DNA of 64,000 bases from Acidimicrobiales bacterium (GTDB taxonomy: Bacteria; Actinomycetota; Acidimicrobiia; Acidimicrobiales; Poriferisodalaceae), in NCBI GenBank assembly GCA_030743005.1, contig JASLTG010000001.1:62001-126000 (forward strand). Direction: 5' to 3'. Shown piece by piece: positions 9,242 to 18,618 of this stretch (the first letter of the stretch is position 1; each line of letters opens with the position of its first letter). The position numbers were made by a program, and so were the translations under genes. The notes under the pieces are model-generated. The model did no database searches. It was not told the origin of the DNA and saw only the letters and a list, made by a program, of their open reading frames with translations.

Positions 9242-9421
9242 ATGGCTGTCCCGAAGAAAAAGACCTCCAAGTCAAAAACGCGCAGTCGTCGTGCTGCCGC
9301 ATGGAAGCTTCGCCCGTCCTCGCGTAGTTCCTGTCCGCGATGTTCTGAGGCAAAATTGCCGCATCGGGTCTGCGGTAATTGCGGCTGGTATGCGGGTCGC
9401 CAAGCTGTCGAAGTTGACTAG
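9242..9421 (+). CDS. rpmF: 50S ribosomal protein L32
   Basis: This is a short basic ribosomal protein of 59 residues. It starts MAVPKKKTSKSKTRSRRA and carries the zinc-binding form of the L32 motif, CPRC followed by CGNCG about 13 residues later. The ATG at 9242 is preferred to an in-frame TTG two codons earlier because L32 begins MAVPK. A TGAGG ribosome site lies just upstream. The position directly before plsX is conserved and links translation with membrane lipid synthesis. Confidence 0.97.
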   Translation: MAVPKKKTSKSKTRSRRAAAWKLRPSSRSSCPRCSEAKLPHRVCGNCGWYAGRQAVEVD

Positions 9422-9439
9422 CGGAAAAGCGAAATCGTC

Positions 9440-10405
9440 GTGAAGCCCATCGTCGTTGACGCAATGGGCGGAGATAACGCGCCTTCCGTCATTGTCGATG
9501 GTGTACGTGAGGCACTTAGTAGTGGTATTCCAGTTGAACTAGTTGGAGATCCCGCAAAGATCCAGAACTATGACGGTATTGCGCTGCATCCAGCTCTCGA
9601 AGTAATCGAGATGGATGATGAACCAGGCCGAGCAGTAAGAACGAAAAAGGATTCGTCCATAGTGCGCGCCGCAGAATGCGTTCGAGACGGACACGCTTCA
9701 GCCATGGTGAGCGCAGGAAACACCGGCGCTGTCGCAGCAGCTGCCTTATTGCGAATGAAACGAATTAAGGGGGTGAATCGTCCTGCGATCGCGACCACGC
9801 TCCCTGTTCCGGGACGGGCACCGAAGATTTTGCTTGATTCTGGTGCCATGGCTGACTGTCAAGCCGACTGGTTGCACCAGTTTGCTCGAATGGGGTCAGC
9901 ATTTACGCAGGTACGATACGAAGTCGCTTCACCTCGTATTGGTTTGGTTTCCATCGGTGAAGAGCCTGAAAAAGGTAACCAGTTGGTTAAAGAAGCACAC
10001 CACCTGCTGGCTGATGATTCGACCATCAATTTCATTGGAAATGTTGAAGGACGTGACGTTCTAGATGGCGACGTGGATGTACTCGTTGCCGATGGATTTA
10101 CTGGAAACGTCATTCTGAAAACCTTGGAAGGAACGCTCCAGTTCCTTGTGAATCAGATCGTTTCAGCCCTCAGCGCTGATGATGCTGCAGAAGTAGGGGC
10201 TCAGGCGTTGGGTCACCTCGCACCAATCGCGGCGGAACTTAATCCTGACGCCGTTGGAGGAGCCATGCTGCTTGGGGTTAACGGTGTAGCGATAATCAGT
10301 CATGGTTCAGCAGGCCCGACTGCCATATTGAACGCATGCAAGGTCGCACAGGACATGGTTGAGCGCGATTTAGTTGGAGAATTGACCGCGGCTATCAGCC
10401 TCTAA
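9440..10405 (+). CDS. plsX: Phosphate acyltransferase PlsX
   Basis: PlsX converts acyl-ACP and phosphate to acyl-phosphate, the donor for PlsY in phosphatidic acid synthesis, at the inner face of the membrane. The 321-residue protein begins VVDAMGGDNAPSVIVDG, the family signature, and contains VSAGNTGAVAAAA and LLDSGAM in the expected order, with VADGFTGNVILKTLEG in the second half. The start is GTG at 9440, 18 bases after rpmF. An AT-rich inverted repeat separates it from acpP. Confidence 0.96.
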   Translation: MKPIVVDAMGGDNAPSVIVDGVREALSSGIPVELVGDPAKIQNYDGIALHPALEVIEMDDEPGRAVRTKKDSSIVRAAECVRDGHASAMVSAGNTGAVAAAALLRMKRIKGVNRPAIATTLPVPGRAPKILLDSGAMADCQADWLHQFARMGSAFTQVRYEVASPRIGLVSIGEEPEKGNQLVKEAHHLLADDSTINFIGNVEGRDVLDGDVDVLVADGFTGNVILKTLEGTLQFLVNQIVSALSADDAAEVGAQALGHLAPIAAELNPDAVGGAMLLGVNGVAIISHGSAGPTAILNACKVAQDMVERDLVGELTAAISL

Positions 10406-10433
10406 AGAGGAACGAAAACCACACAGAGGGTTA

Positions 10434-10457
10434 TTTAAGTAATTAAAACTACTTAAA
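10434..10457. promoter_or_regulatory. AT-rich inverted repeat between plsX and acpP
   Basis: TTTAAGTA at 10434-10441 is mirrored exactly by TACTTAAA at 10450-10457 around the 8-base centre ATTAAAAC. The symmetry and AT-richness in an otherwise mixed-composition region suggest an operator or promoter element for acpP, whose start is 63 bases downstream. It does not match the FapR or FabT operators that I can recall. Confidence 0.4.
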
Positions 10458-10520
10458 GTGGTCAATTTGTGCCATCTGCTATGGTGAGTTCAACGTAAAC
10501 CAGTCGCGTAGGAGTCTCCG

Positions 10521-10811
10521 GTGCCCGCTGAAACACATGTTGAACAGAGCCCACCTGACCGAGATGGTGTCTTCGCCATCATTCGCGACCAGCTATCAGA
10601 CATCCTTGAGATAGACCCCAGTCGAATCGCAGAATCATCTTCTTTCGTGGACGACCTTGAAGCGGACTCGCTTGCCCTCATTGAACTCGTAGAGGGTCTT
10701 GAGGAAGAGCTTTCTGAACGCACCGTGGGCTTTCGAATCGAAGATGAGGACCTCGAGGACCTAAAAACTGTGCGCGACGCAATTGATTACGTCATGGCCC
10801 GAATTGGTTGA
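10521..10811 (+). CDS. acpP: Acyl carrier protein
   Basis: Acyl carrier protein carries growing fatty acids on a phosphopantetheine arm. The 96-residue product has the attachment serine S50 in the motif EADSLALIEL and the acidic helix II (ELVEGLEEEL) that docks with partner enzymes. It is about 15-20 residues longer than the standard protein because of an N-terminal extension, METHVEQ-like in character and probably disordered. The start is GTG with TAGGAG upstream. The end overlaps the proposed rnc start. Confidence 0.92.
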   Translation: MPAETHVEQSPPDRDGVFAIIRDQLSDILEIDPSRIAESSSFVDDLEADSLALIELVEGLEEELSERTVGFRIEDEDLEDLKTVRDAIDYVMARIG

Positions 10812-11562
10812 CACTTTGAGGTCCCAAGACCGACTCCTGGCGTTAGCTGACCGAATTGGATATTCCTTCAGTGACAGCAACTTGCTTTTGCTGGCTATGT
10901 CTCATCGAAGTTGGTGTGCCGAACGCGATGATTCACCGTCAAATGAACGGCTCGAACTTTTGGGTGATGCAGTACTGGGACATTGCATAACAAATCACTT
11001 GTATCGAGCGCACCCAGAATGGAGTGAGGGTGAGCTCGCCCAGGCAAGATCTGCTGTCGTGAACGCAGCAAGTCTCGCCGAAGCAGCTGGGAACTACGAA
11101 CTAGGAAACGCCTTGCTATTGGGGGTAGGTGAAGACCGATCCGGGGGTCGAGAGAAAGCTTCGCTCTTGTGCGACGCATTTGAAGCTCTCCTGGGGGCTA
11201 TGTATCTCGATGGAGGACTTGATCCGACTGAAAAATTCATCGTCGAGGCGTTGAGTGAACGAATAGAGCAAGTATCTATCGACCCAGGTATTGGAGACGC
11301 GAAAACACGATTACAGGAGTTTGTGGTTCGTATTTACGGTGACTCTCCGTCCTATGCCCTAGAGGAGAGTGGACCTGACCACGATAAACGGTTCTACGCC
11401 GAGGTTTCGTTCGCAGGTTCAGTGCATGGCAGAGGTCAAGGAACTTCAAAGAAACAAGCTGAACAAGCCGCTGCCGACGAGGCTTGGATCGAACTCCAAT
11501 TAGCCAAAGAGGTCAACAAATCAACCAACCAAGGAAAATCTAACCATGTTGGAACTGCCTGA
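10804..11562 (+). CDS. rnc: Ribonuclease III
   Basis: RNase III cleaves double-stranded RNA, including rRNA precursors and structured leaders. The protein (252 residues from the chosen start) has the endonuclease signature NERLELLGDAVLG (residues 47-59), the second acidic site in CDAFEALLGAMYLDGG, and a C-terminal double-stranded RNA-binding domain ending KKQAEQAAADEAWIEL. The start is uncertain: in-frame TTG codons lie at 10783, 10804 and 10816, none with a clear ribosome site. I took 10804, which overlaps the acpP stop. The gene ends 17 bases into the next one. Confidence 0.94.
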   Translation: MVDTLRSQDRLLALADRIGYSFSDSNLLLLAMSHRSWCAERDDSPSNERLELLGDAVLGHCITNHLYRAHPEWSEGELAQARSAVVNAASLAEAAGNYELGNALLLGVGEDRSGGREKASLLCDAFEALLGAMYLDGGLDPTEKFIVEALSERIEQVSIDPGIGDAKTRLQEFVVRIYGDSPSYALEESGPDHDKRFYAEVSFAGSVHGRGQGTSKKQAEQAAADEAWIELQLAKEVNKSTNQGKSNHVGTA

Positions 11563-12376
11563 ACTTGAAACCGCTCGCCGTGACCTAGATCGGGAAGTGG
11601 GTGGTTTGAAAATCAAAGAAATAGACGTGATCGGACCTAAACGGCTGATCCCGGGTCAGGCCAACAAAACAGGTCTGACTAAAGCGTTATCCGGGCGAAA
11701 GATTTCGTCTGTGAAACGTAGGGGCATGCTGCTTTGCTTGGGAGTAGGGAATGGCCAATCGTTGGTTATCGACCTTGGTGGCGGAGGATCATTACAAAGA
11801 GCCGCCAATAAAGATGTTCGAGAGCCAGATACTCAGTTAATTATCGGCTTTACCCAGAAAGGTCAGCTACGGCTCATCGATAATGACAAAAGCGCAACCG
11901 TGACCTTGGTTGACGATGAAGTGATGAGCCAAGTTTTTCCTGAAGTTATAGAGCTTGGGTTCGATCCGGTTGATGAGCCAATTTCGTGGACTGACTTCGG
12001 AAGTCGGCTGTTGAAACACGACACCAAATTACGACCGCTTTTGATGGACCGAACGTTCATCGTTGGGTTAGGGCCGATCTACAGCGACGAAATTCTTCAC
12101 GCAGCGTTACTTCGCCACGACAGAATCGCGGATCAGCTAATTACCCAAGAAATACGCAGGCTATATAGAGCCATTGTTGAGACGATCCACAATGCCGTGA
12201 AACATCGTGGAGTTGGTCTTGACGGAAGCTGCGATGTTTTCGGTCAACCTGGAGGATATGACGAGTATCTAGAGGTATACGGTCGAGGTGGGGAACGAAG
12301 TAAGAATGGCCGTGGGAATGTCCTTACAGCGAGGGTTGGTGGATCTACCCACTATTACTGCGATTATCAGGTTTAG
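11546..12376 (+). CDS. MutM/Fpg-like protein lacking catalytic and zinc residues
   Basis: The 276-residue protein aligns end to end with formamidopyrimidine-DNA glycosylase and lies in the conserved mutM slot between rnc and smc. Almost every functional residue is changed. The N-terminal catalytic proline (MPELPE in the family) is leucine in MLELPELE; the RRAKYL lysine is methionine (RRGMLL); HLGMTGSL reads DLGGGGSL; the DPRRFG loop reads DNDKSA; GxGNIYADE reads GLGPIYSDE; the zinc-finger CxxC reads SKNG; and the arginine before STHYC is glycine. Only one of four zinc cysteines is left. The fold is probably kept, perhaps with DNA binding, but base excision chemistry is very unlikely. The frame is intact, so this is not an obvious pseudogene. 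Confidence 0.85.
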   Translation: MLELPELETARRDLDREVGGLKIKEIDVIGPKRLIPGQANKTGLTKALSGRKISSVKRRGMLLCLGVGNGQSLVIDLGGGGSLQRAANKDVREPDTQLIIGFTQKGQLRLIDNDKSATVTLVDDEVMSQVFPEVIELGFDPVDEPISWTDFGSRLLKHDTKLRPLLMDRTFIVGLGPIYSDEILHAALLRHDRIADQLITQEIRRLYRAIVETIHNAVKHRGVGLDGSCDVFGQPGGYDEYLEVYGRGGERSKNGRGNVLTARVGGSTHYYCDYQV

Positions 12377-12505
12377 AAGGCAAAACTTTCGGGTAAATCA
12401 AATACCTGGCTAAGGGTCAACCAATGAGGGTCAGCTAGAGGGCATGATGTCGGAGTGCCGCTGGTGTCAGTGGCGCTGCGTCGTTCTCCGGGTAGGTCAT
12501 TACTA

Positions 12506-15500
12506 GTGTTTCTAAAGTCGCTCACCATGAAGGGCTTCAAGTCCTTTGCTGACCCAACAGTGTTGGAATTCGAGCCAGGGGTGACGGTCGTTGTTGGTCC
12601 TAACGGCAGCGGCAAATCCAACGTTGTCGACGCTGTGGCGTGGGTTCTAGGTGCTCAGGGGCCGAGCACGGTGCGATCAGGAAAAATGGAAGATGTCGTC
12701 TTTGCCGGCACCCCTGATCGTCCCGCGCTTGGGCGCGCTGAGGTCAGTCTTGTGATTGATAACTCCTCGGGCTCTTTGCCAATCGAGTTCACAGAGGTGG
12801 TTGTTGCAAGGACCTTGTATCGCTCAGGAGATTCTGAGTATTCACTTAATGGAGTTCCCTGTCGTCTGCTTGATATTCAAGAACTTTTAAGCGATGCCGG
12901 AGTGGGTAGACAACAACACGTCATTGTGGCTCAGGGTCAGATAGACCAGGTTCTAAATTCAAGGCCAGAAGATCGACGCGCGATAGTTGAAGAAGCAGCA
13001 GGAATTCTCAAATATCGGCGGCGAAAAGAACGAGCAGAGCGTCGGTTAGCGGCGACTGAAGCCAACATGACGCGCCTCCAAGACCTCCAAAAAGAAGTAC
13101 GTCGCCAGTTACGTCCGCTCGAAAAACAAGCAGACGCGGCAAAACGCCACGGATCGGTAGCCGAGGAACTCAGGTCAATCCGGCTCTATCTGACAGGCAA
13201 GGAAATTCGAACTCTTGAAACGGCCCAAGAGGCAGCAAAAGAACAGACCTTGGAAACTAAGGCTGAACAAGTGAGGGTGCGTGGAGAACTAGAGGGACTC
13301 GATATCGAGATAACAGCTTCGGAAGCACAACTGGCAGCAGCTGGTGATCAGGGTATGGACTTGCTACCCAGAGTCGAGTCTCTCAGAGAGAGATGTCGGG
13401 GATTGATTGCCCTAGTCGATGAACGTTCCCGAACGACGGAACGAGACCGAGGGTCGCTTGTTGCTGCTGACGTAGCTCTGACGCTTGAAGCGGAATCATC
13501 GCGATTGTCAGATGAGCTCGCTGACATAACGACCCGTGAGGAGATTATTAAGGGACAACTTGTCGAGCTTTGCGAGACTGAGACACAGTTGGCCGATGAG
13601 GCAGACTCGTTGGAAATTGATGCTCCGCTTGTTGGACTCGATGCAGCCAAAAGAGCGGCCGAAGTAAAAGGTGAATTGGGTCCGCTAACACGAGGGCTTG
13701 AGCGGCTCACAGCGGAATACGATCGCCTCACCAAGCGGGTAGAACAACTGACCGCTGAAATCTCTGAGGCAGAACAACATCTTGATCAATTGCAGCTAAG
13801 TCTGGCCTCAGCTTCGAGTGTCGAAGCAGCCATGGTCCAAGACGTAGATCAGACCCAAAATGAAGCGGACTCTGCTGCAGAGATTTTGGGCGCTGTAGTC
13901 GATGAACAACAATCAGCAACGAAAGATGAACAGACCTGGTCTGCAAGAGTTGAAGCCCTTGAATTAGCTATAGCAGCTGCCCGCGAAAGTTCGGGATTCC
14001 AGCAACTTCAAGAAATTGAGGGTGTTGTAGGTGTCTTGGGTGAATTAGTTGATGTTGAAGTGGGCTGGGAAACAGCAGTCGAAGCAGCGCTCGGGTCAGT
14101 TCTTGCGTCTGTGGTTGTCGAAGATGTAAGGACGGCCAGAATTGCGTTAGAACGGCTGGGCGCGTCTGAAGCAAGCGGCTCAGTCCTGGCAATAAAAAGC
14201 CCTTATGCGGTTGCGGAAAGACCGGAATCTGGGGACCTTCTTCGCGAACGCGTCACTGGGAAAACACCCAAGCTTGAACCGCTTCTCGATTCCCTACTAG
14301 CCACTGCCGTATGCGTTGCAGGCGGATGGTCGGAAGCAATGGACTTTGCTGAACAGCATCCTGGACTAACAGTTGTGACGGCAAGCGGGCATTGTTGCGG
14401 ACCCAATGGATGGAGTGTCAGGTCTGGAGACAACGCTTCTACTATCGCTGCCCTAGAAGACGCACGAGACGAAGTTCAGTTGGCCACTGCTAGGAGAGAA
14501 GCTGCAGAGGTAGAACGGGAAGTGGCGGAATCCAGACAACGAGATACCCAAGTTCGGTTCTCTGAAGCACTATCTCAGCTCGAAGGCAACGATGATCTAT
14601 TGACGCGATCAGCTGATGGAATTGACACGGTCCAACGTCAGCGCCGAGATTTGGATTCGGAGCGAAAAATCCTTGAGACGCGGATAGCTGAGCTAAGCCA
14701 AGCATTAGAACGAGATCAACCCAGGGTGACTGAACTGGAAGGGCGCCTACTCGAACTGGAAGCAGCCGAGACTTTAGAGAGGTCGGCAGTTACTGATGCC
14801 CACACGCAAAGACGGGATTTGGAAGGCCGGATCCGAGCAGCTGCTCAAGCCCGCGCAGAGCTTGAAACGAACGAAAAGGCGCTCGAACAACAACGCAAAC
14901 GAGTTGAAGACCGTAGAAATGAGATCAGCAGTTTACTTTCAGCGAATGATCAGGAAGCGACCGAAAAAAAGGACCAGCTCGGACGAGTCGAAGAATCCTT
15001 GATGGCTCTCACAGCTTTACGTGGCCTGCTTGAACAGCGACTTGGAGCCTTAGAAAAAGAGGTCGGATCGTTACGCGATAGACGCACCGAATTGTCAGCA
15101 GAAGTGAGGCTTGTCGCCGATCGTTTAGAAGGGCTCCGCGGAGAGAGGTCATCTCTTGAGAAAAGATTGACCGAAATACAAGAGACTTCAGCGTCCAATG
15201 AGATATTAGAAACTGAGCGCAGATTTAAGGTCGACAACTTGCGAGAAATGCTTCGCAATGATTTGAATGCTGACGCGGACGAGGCTTTGGATGCGCCGGA
15301 GCCGACGCTGGGCGAATCTGTCACTCCGGCAGCGCGTGTTCGAGAACTCGAGAGTGATCTGCGTCGAATGGGTCCTATAAACCCGCTGGCGTTGCAGGAA
15401 TATGAAGCGCTTAAAGAGCGGCACGACTTTGTTGCAGAACAATTGGAAGACGTTCGGAGTGGTCGAAGAGAATTAAATAAAGTCATTACCGCTGTCGACG

Positions 15501-15964
15501 CTGAAATAGTTGACGTCTTTGAGGCTGCATTCAGAGACGTAGCAGACAATTTTAAGCAGATCTTTTCCACCCTTTTCCCGGGTGGTGAAGGGAAATTAAG
15601 TCTGACGCACCCTGATCAGATGCTCGAAACTGGTATTGAGTTGGAAGCAAAGCCATCTGGAAAGAACGTGCGAAAACTCTCTTTGCTATCTGGGGGCGAG
15701 CGCTCTTTGACAGCTCTGGCATTCCTTTTCGCCATCTTCCGCAGTCGCCCTTCCCCGTTCTATGTAATGGATGAAGTTGAAGCAGCCCTTGACGACATCA
15801 ACCTGCACAGGTTCCTTGATCTCGTATCTGAATTCCGGCAGGAGGCTCAACTATTGATCGTCACTCATCAGAAACGAACAATGGAGGCGGCTGATGTTCT
15901 CTATGGCGTATCGATGGCTCCGGGCGGTTCCTCTCGAGTATTAAGCGAAAAGGTTGCTTCCTAA
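12506..15964 (+). CDS. smc: Chromosome segregation protein SMC
   Basis: SMC forms the condensin-like ring that compacts and separates chromosomes, with ScpA and ScpB (not encoded in this window). The 1152-residue protein has Walker A GPNGSGKS (residues 31-38), a long coiled coil, a hinge around residues 500-650 (EIEGVVGVLGELVDVE onwards), a second coiled coil, then the ABC signature LSLLSGGERSLTALA and Walker B PFYVMDEVEAALDD. I chose GTG at 12506 because the product then begins MFLKSLTMKGFKSFAD as the family does. An in-frame upstream start at 12455 would add an unrelated 17 residues. Confidence 0.96.
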   Translation: MFLKSLTMKGFKSFADPTVLEFEPGVTVVVGPNGSGKSNVVDAVAWVLGAQGPSTVRSGKMEDVVFAGTPDRPALGRAEVSLVIDNSSGSLPIEFTEVVVARTLYRSGDSEYSLNGVPCRLLDIQELLSDAGVGRQQHVIVAQGQIDQVLNSRPEDRRAIVEEAAGILKYRRRKERAERRLAATEANMTRLQDLQKEVRRQLRPLEKQADAAKRHGSVAEELRSIRLYLTGKEIRTLETAQEAAKEQTLETKAEQVRVRGELEGLDIEITASEAQLAAAGDQGMDLLPRVESLRERCRGLIALVDERSRTTERDRGSLVAADVALTLEAESSRLSDELADITTREEIIKGQLVELCETETQLADEADSLEIDAPLVGLDAAKRAAEVKGELGPLTRGLERLTAEYDRLTKRVEQLTAEISEAEQHLDQLQLSLASASSVEAAMVQDVDQTQNEADSAAEILGAVVDEQQSATKDEQTWSARVEALELAIAAARESSGFQQLQEIEGVVGVLGELVDVEVGWETAVEAALGSVLASVVVEDVRTARIALERLGASEASGSVLAIKSPYAVAERPESGDLLRERVTGKTPKLEPLLDSLLATAVCVAGGWSEAMDFAEQHPGLTVVTASGHCCGPNGWSVRSGDNASTIAALEDARDEVQLATARREAAEVEREVAESRQRDTQVRFSEALSQLEGNDDLLTRSADGIDTVQRQRRDLDSERKILETRIAELSQALERDQPRVTELEGRLLELEAAETLERSAVTDAHTQRRDLEGRIRAAAQARAELETNEKALEQQRKRVEDRRNEISSLLSANDQEATEKKDQLGRVEESLMALTALRGLLEQRLGALEKEVGSLRDRRTELSAEVRLVADRLEGLRGERSSLEKRLTEIQETSASNEILETERRFKVDNLREMLRNDLNADADEALDAPEPTLGESVTPAARVRELESDLRRMGPINPLALQEYEALKERHDFVAEQLEDVRSGRRELNKVITAVDAEIVDVFEAAFRDVADNFKQIFSTLFPGGEGKLSLTHPDQMLETGIELEAKPSGKNVRKLSLLSGGERSLTALAFLFAIFRSRPSPFYVMDEVEAALDDINLHRFLDLVSEFRQEAQLLIVTHQKRTMEAADVLYGVSMAPGGSSRVLSEKVAS

Positions 15965-16011
15965 CTTCGATGCCGACGAAGTCTCGAATTGTTTTGTAGC
16001 TTTCAGTCACG

Positions 16012-17130
16012 GTGAATACGTCCTTACTCATAATTGTTTTTGTTGCGGTGATGCTGTCACTGGCCCTTTTGCCTTGGGTTCACCGAACTTGGACAAATAG
16101 CCAGCGGAGCCGGCGAACCCCTTCGATAGGAACCGAATTAGAAGAAGATCGAGCTTTCGAACACTTCGACGACCGCGATGACGTTCACGAAATGAGAGAG
16201 ACTTCAGTCCACGAGGAGGGGGTTCCTTCCGGTTCGATGCGCGAACGATTATCTAAAGCACGGGGAATGATTTCAGCTCGGCTAAGCGGTATTCGTGGAG
16301 GACCAGTTAATTCTTCGATGTGGGAAGAGCTCGAAGAAGTACTGATACTGGCTGATGTTGGAGTGGACACCACGTTGGACTTGGTCAACAGGCTTCAAGA
16401 TAGGGCTGAAGCGGAGAAGCTAGAGAAAGGAACCGATTTACTCGAGGCGTTGAAGGCGCAGATGAAAAACGACCTTTCCCGAGATAGAGAATTGTCTTTA
16501 ACTGCGTCGAAAGGGACAGTGCCTGTATGGCTGTTTGTTGGGGTTAACGGTGTAGGGAAAACGACGTCGATTGGCAAAGTCGCGCGCAGACTGACTGATG
16601 ATGGCCTGAATGTGTTACTCGCGGCAGGTGACACATTTCGAGCCGCTGCCGCTGAACAACTTGAAAAATGGGCTAACAATTGCGGAGCTGATTTCGTTCG
16701 CGGAAGCGAGGGCGCTGATCCGAGTTCAGTGATTTACGACGCGGCTGAAGCTGCTCTAGCTCGCGAAGTTGACGTTGTCCTTGCAGACACGGCGGGACGT
16801 CTTCACAACAAAGTTAATCTGATGGAGGAGCTTGCGAAAGTTCGGCGAGTGGCTGATCGTGAGCCGGGCCAAGTTTCCGAAGTCCTATTGGTGATAGATG
16901 CCACAACAGGCCAGAACGGACTCAGCCAAGCCAAAGAGTTCACTGAGGCCGTAGGTGTAACCGGAGTTGTCCTGACCAAGCTTGATGGCTCTGCAAAGGG
17001 CGGAATTGTCTTTGCGGTTGAAAGGGAACTGGACTTGCCAGTGAAGCTGGTCGGGTTAGGAGAAGGTGACCTTGACTTAGTCGACTTCGACCCAGAGTCA
17101 TTTGTAGAAGCACTATTTGGCGATGATTAG
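16012..17130 (+). CDS. ftsY: Signal recognition particle receptor FtsY
   Basis: FtsY is the membrane-associated GTPase that docks SRP-ribosome complexes on the translocon. The 372-residue protein starts with a hydrophobic anchor (about residues 3-23), has a charged linker, then the NG domain with P-loop GVNGVGKTT (177-185), the conserved AAGDTFRAAA block, DTAGR and TKLDGSAKGG. The N-terminal membrane segment followed by an acidic linker is typical of actinobacterial FtsY. The start is GTG. It is directly followed by ffh, its SRP partner, 48 bases downstream. Confidence 0.96.
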   Translation: MNTSLLIIVFVAVMLSLALLPWVHRTWTNSQRSRRTPSIGTELEEDRAFEHFDDRDDVHEMRETSVHEEGVPSGSMRERLSKARGMISARLSGIRGGPVNSSMWEELEEVLILADVGVDTTLDLVNRLQDRAEAEKLEKGTDLLEALKAQMKNDLSRDRELSLTASKGTVPVWLFVGVNGVGKTTSIGKVARRLTDDGLNVLLAAGDTFRAAAAEQLEKWANNCGADFVRGSEGADPSSVIYDAAEAALAREVDVVLADTAGRLHNKVNLMEELAKVRRVADREPGQVSEVLLVIDATTGQNGLSQAKEFTEAVGVTGVVLTKLDGSAKGGIVFAVERELDLPVKLVGLGEGDLDLVDFDPESFVEALFGDD

Positions 17131-17178
17131 AAACCTCAACAAGGGCAACAAACTAGGGCAGATAGCCTGACCAAGCCT

Positions 17179-18618
17179 ATGTTCGAATCACTTACAGATC
17201 GTTTCGATGGAATTCTTGGCCGCCTAAAAGGAAAGGGCCGCCTAAATGAGAGCGATGTGGCTGAAGCCATGCGTGAAATTCGCCTGGCCCTATTAGAAGC
17301 CGACGTTCACTTCAATGTCGTAAAACGTTTCGTGGAGCGAACCCAAACCCGATGCCTCGATAGTGAAGTCACGCAGAGCTTGACTCCCGGACAACAGGTT
17401 GTGAAGATCGTAAACGAGGAACTCACGACAATCTTGGGTGGAGAATCCTTTCAGCTCTCTTATTCACAGAACCCCCCGACTGTTGTCCTCATGGCTGGCT
17501 TGCAAGGTTCTGGAAAAACCACATCGTCGGCGAAATTGGCTCGCTGGTTTAAATCCCAGGGAAGAAACCCCCTGCTTGTCGGAGCTGACCTGCAACGTCC
17601 GGCTGCTGTTGAACAGTTGGAGACGCTGGGCCAACAGATAGACATTCCTGTTTCCAGTTCCGCGACCAACGCCATAGATGCGGCGCGAAAGGGCTTGGAA
17701 GAAGCACATCTAACCGGGCGAGACGTTCTCATTGTCGACACTGCAGGTCGTTTAACTATTGACAGTGCGTTAATGGACGAAATAGCGCAGATTTCGGATG
17801 CGGTAGAACCTGATCACACTTTTCTAGTGGTCGACGCGATGACAGGTCAGGATGCGGTTAACACGGCTGAAGCGTTCCACGCGACTCTCGAGTTAGATGG
17901 GATCATCCTTACCAAACTTGACGGTGATGCCCGAGGCGGTGCAGCCCTTTCGGTTAAGGAAGTGGTGGGCCGACCCATAGCTTTTGCCTCGACCGGCGAG
18001 AAGCTTGAAGATTTTGACCAGTTTCACCCCGGCAGGATGGCTGAACGCATCCTTGGAATGGGTGACGTTCTGACGCTCATCGAAAAGGCCGAGGAAGTCT
18101 TCGAACAAGAAGCGGCCGAAGAAGCAGCCCAGAGGCTCCTTGAAGGAACATTTACACTTGATGATTTCGTTGATCAGCTCCGCCAAGTACGGCAAATGGG
18201 CGACCTCTCAAGCATCATGTCGATGATGCCCGGGGTACCGAAGGAAATGAAGGACGCAAGCATTGATGAACGGGAGATTGACCGGTTGGAAGCGATCGTT
18301 CTTTCGATGACCCCAAATGAGCGCAGCAACCCTGATGTTGTTGACGGTTCTCGCCGCACACGGATAGCGGACGGGAGCGGTACGACGCCGGCTCAAGTCA
18401 GTAACTTGCTCAAACAGTTCAAAGAGATGCGTAAGACAATGAAAGGTATGGCCGGCCTGGGGTCTAAGACCAATTCACGTAAATCGAAAGCAAAGAAAGC
18501 AAAGAAGGGGAAAAAGGGCTCTAAGAAAGCGGGAAATAGTCGAGTTCAACCTAAGGACGATCCCAATGTGCCAAAGCTCAACGTAGCTGATCTTGACCTC
18601 ACGCTCCCAGGTCAATGA
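17179..18618 (+). CDS. ffh: Signal recognition particle protein Ffh (SRP54)
   Basis: Ffh binds signal sequences through its methionine-rich M domain and 4.5S RNA, and pairs with FtsY through the GTPase. The 479-residue protein has P-loop GLQGSGKTT (107-115), DLQRPAA, DTAGR and TKLDGDARGG in the G domain, and an M domain with runs such as MGDLSSIMSMMPGVPKEM. The last ~40 residues form a lysine-rich tail (KSKAKKAKKGKKGSKKAG) that ends in an acidic-hydrophobic segment. Such a basic tail may add RNA contact. The 4.5S RNA gene was not found in this window. Confidence 0.97.
   Translation: MFESLTDRFDGILGRLKGKGRLNESDVAEAMREIRLALLEADVHFNVVKRFVERTQTRCLDSEVTQSLTPGQQVVKIVNEELTTILGGESFQLSYSQNPPTVVLMAGLQGSGKTTSSAKLARWFKSQGRNPLLVGADLQRPAAVEQLETLGQQIDIPVSSSATNAIDAARKGLEEAHLTGRDVLIVDTAGRLTIDSALMDEIAQISDAVEPDHTFLVVDAMTGQDAVNTAEAFHATLELDGIILTKLDGDARGGAALSVKEVVGRPIAFASTGEKLEDFDQFHPGRMAERILGMGDVLTLIEKAEEVFEQEAAEEAAQRLLEGTFTLDDFVDQLRQVRQMGDLSSIMSMMPGVPKEMKDASIDEREIDRLEAIVLSMTPNERSNPDVVDGSRRTRIADGSGTTPAQVSNLLKQFKEMRKTMKGMAGLGSKTNSRKSKAKKAKKGKKGSKKAGNSRVQPKDDPNVPKLNVADLDLTLPGQ

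Noticed and set aside
11546-12376. Calling the MutM-like gene a plain pseudogene
   Set aside because: No frameshift or stop over the full family length, and its start overlaps rnc in the normal way.
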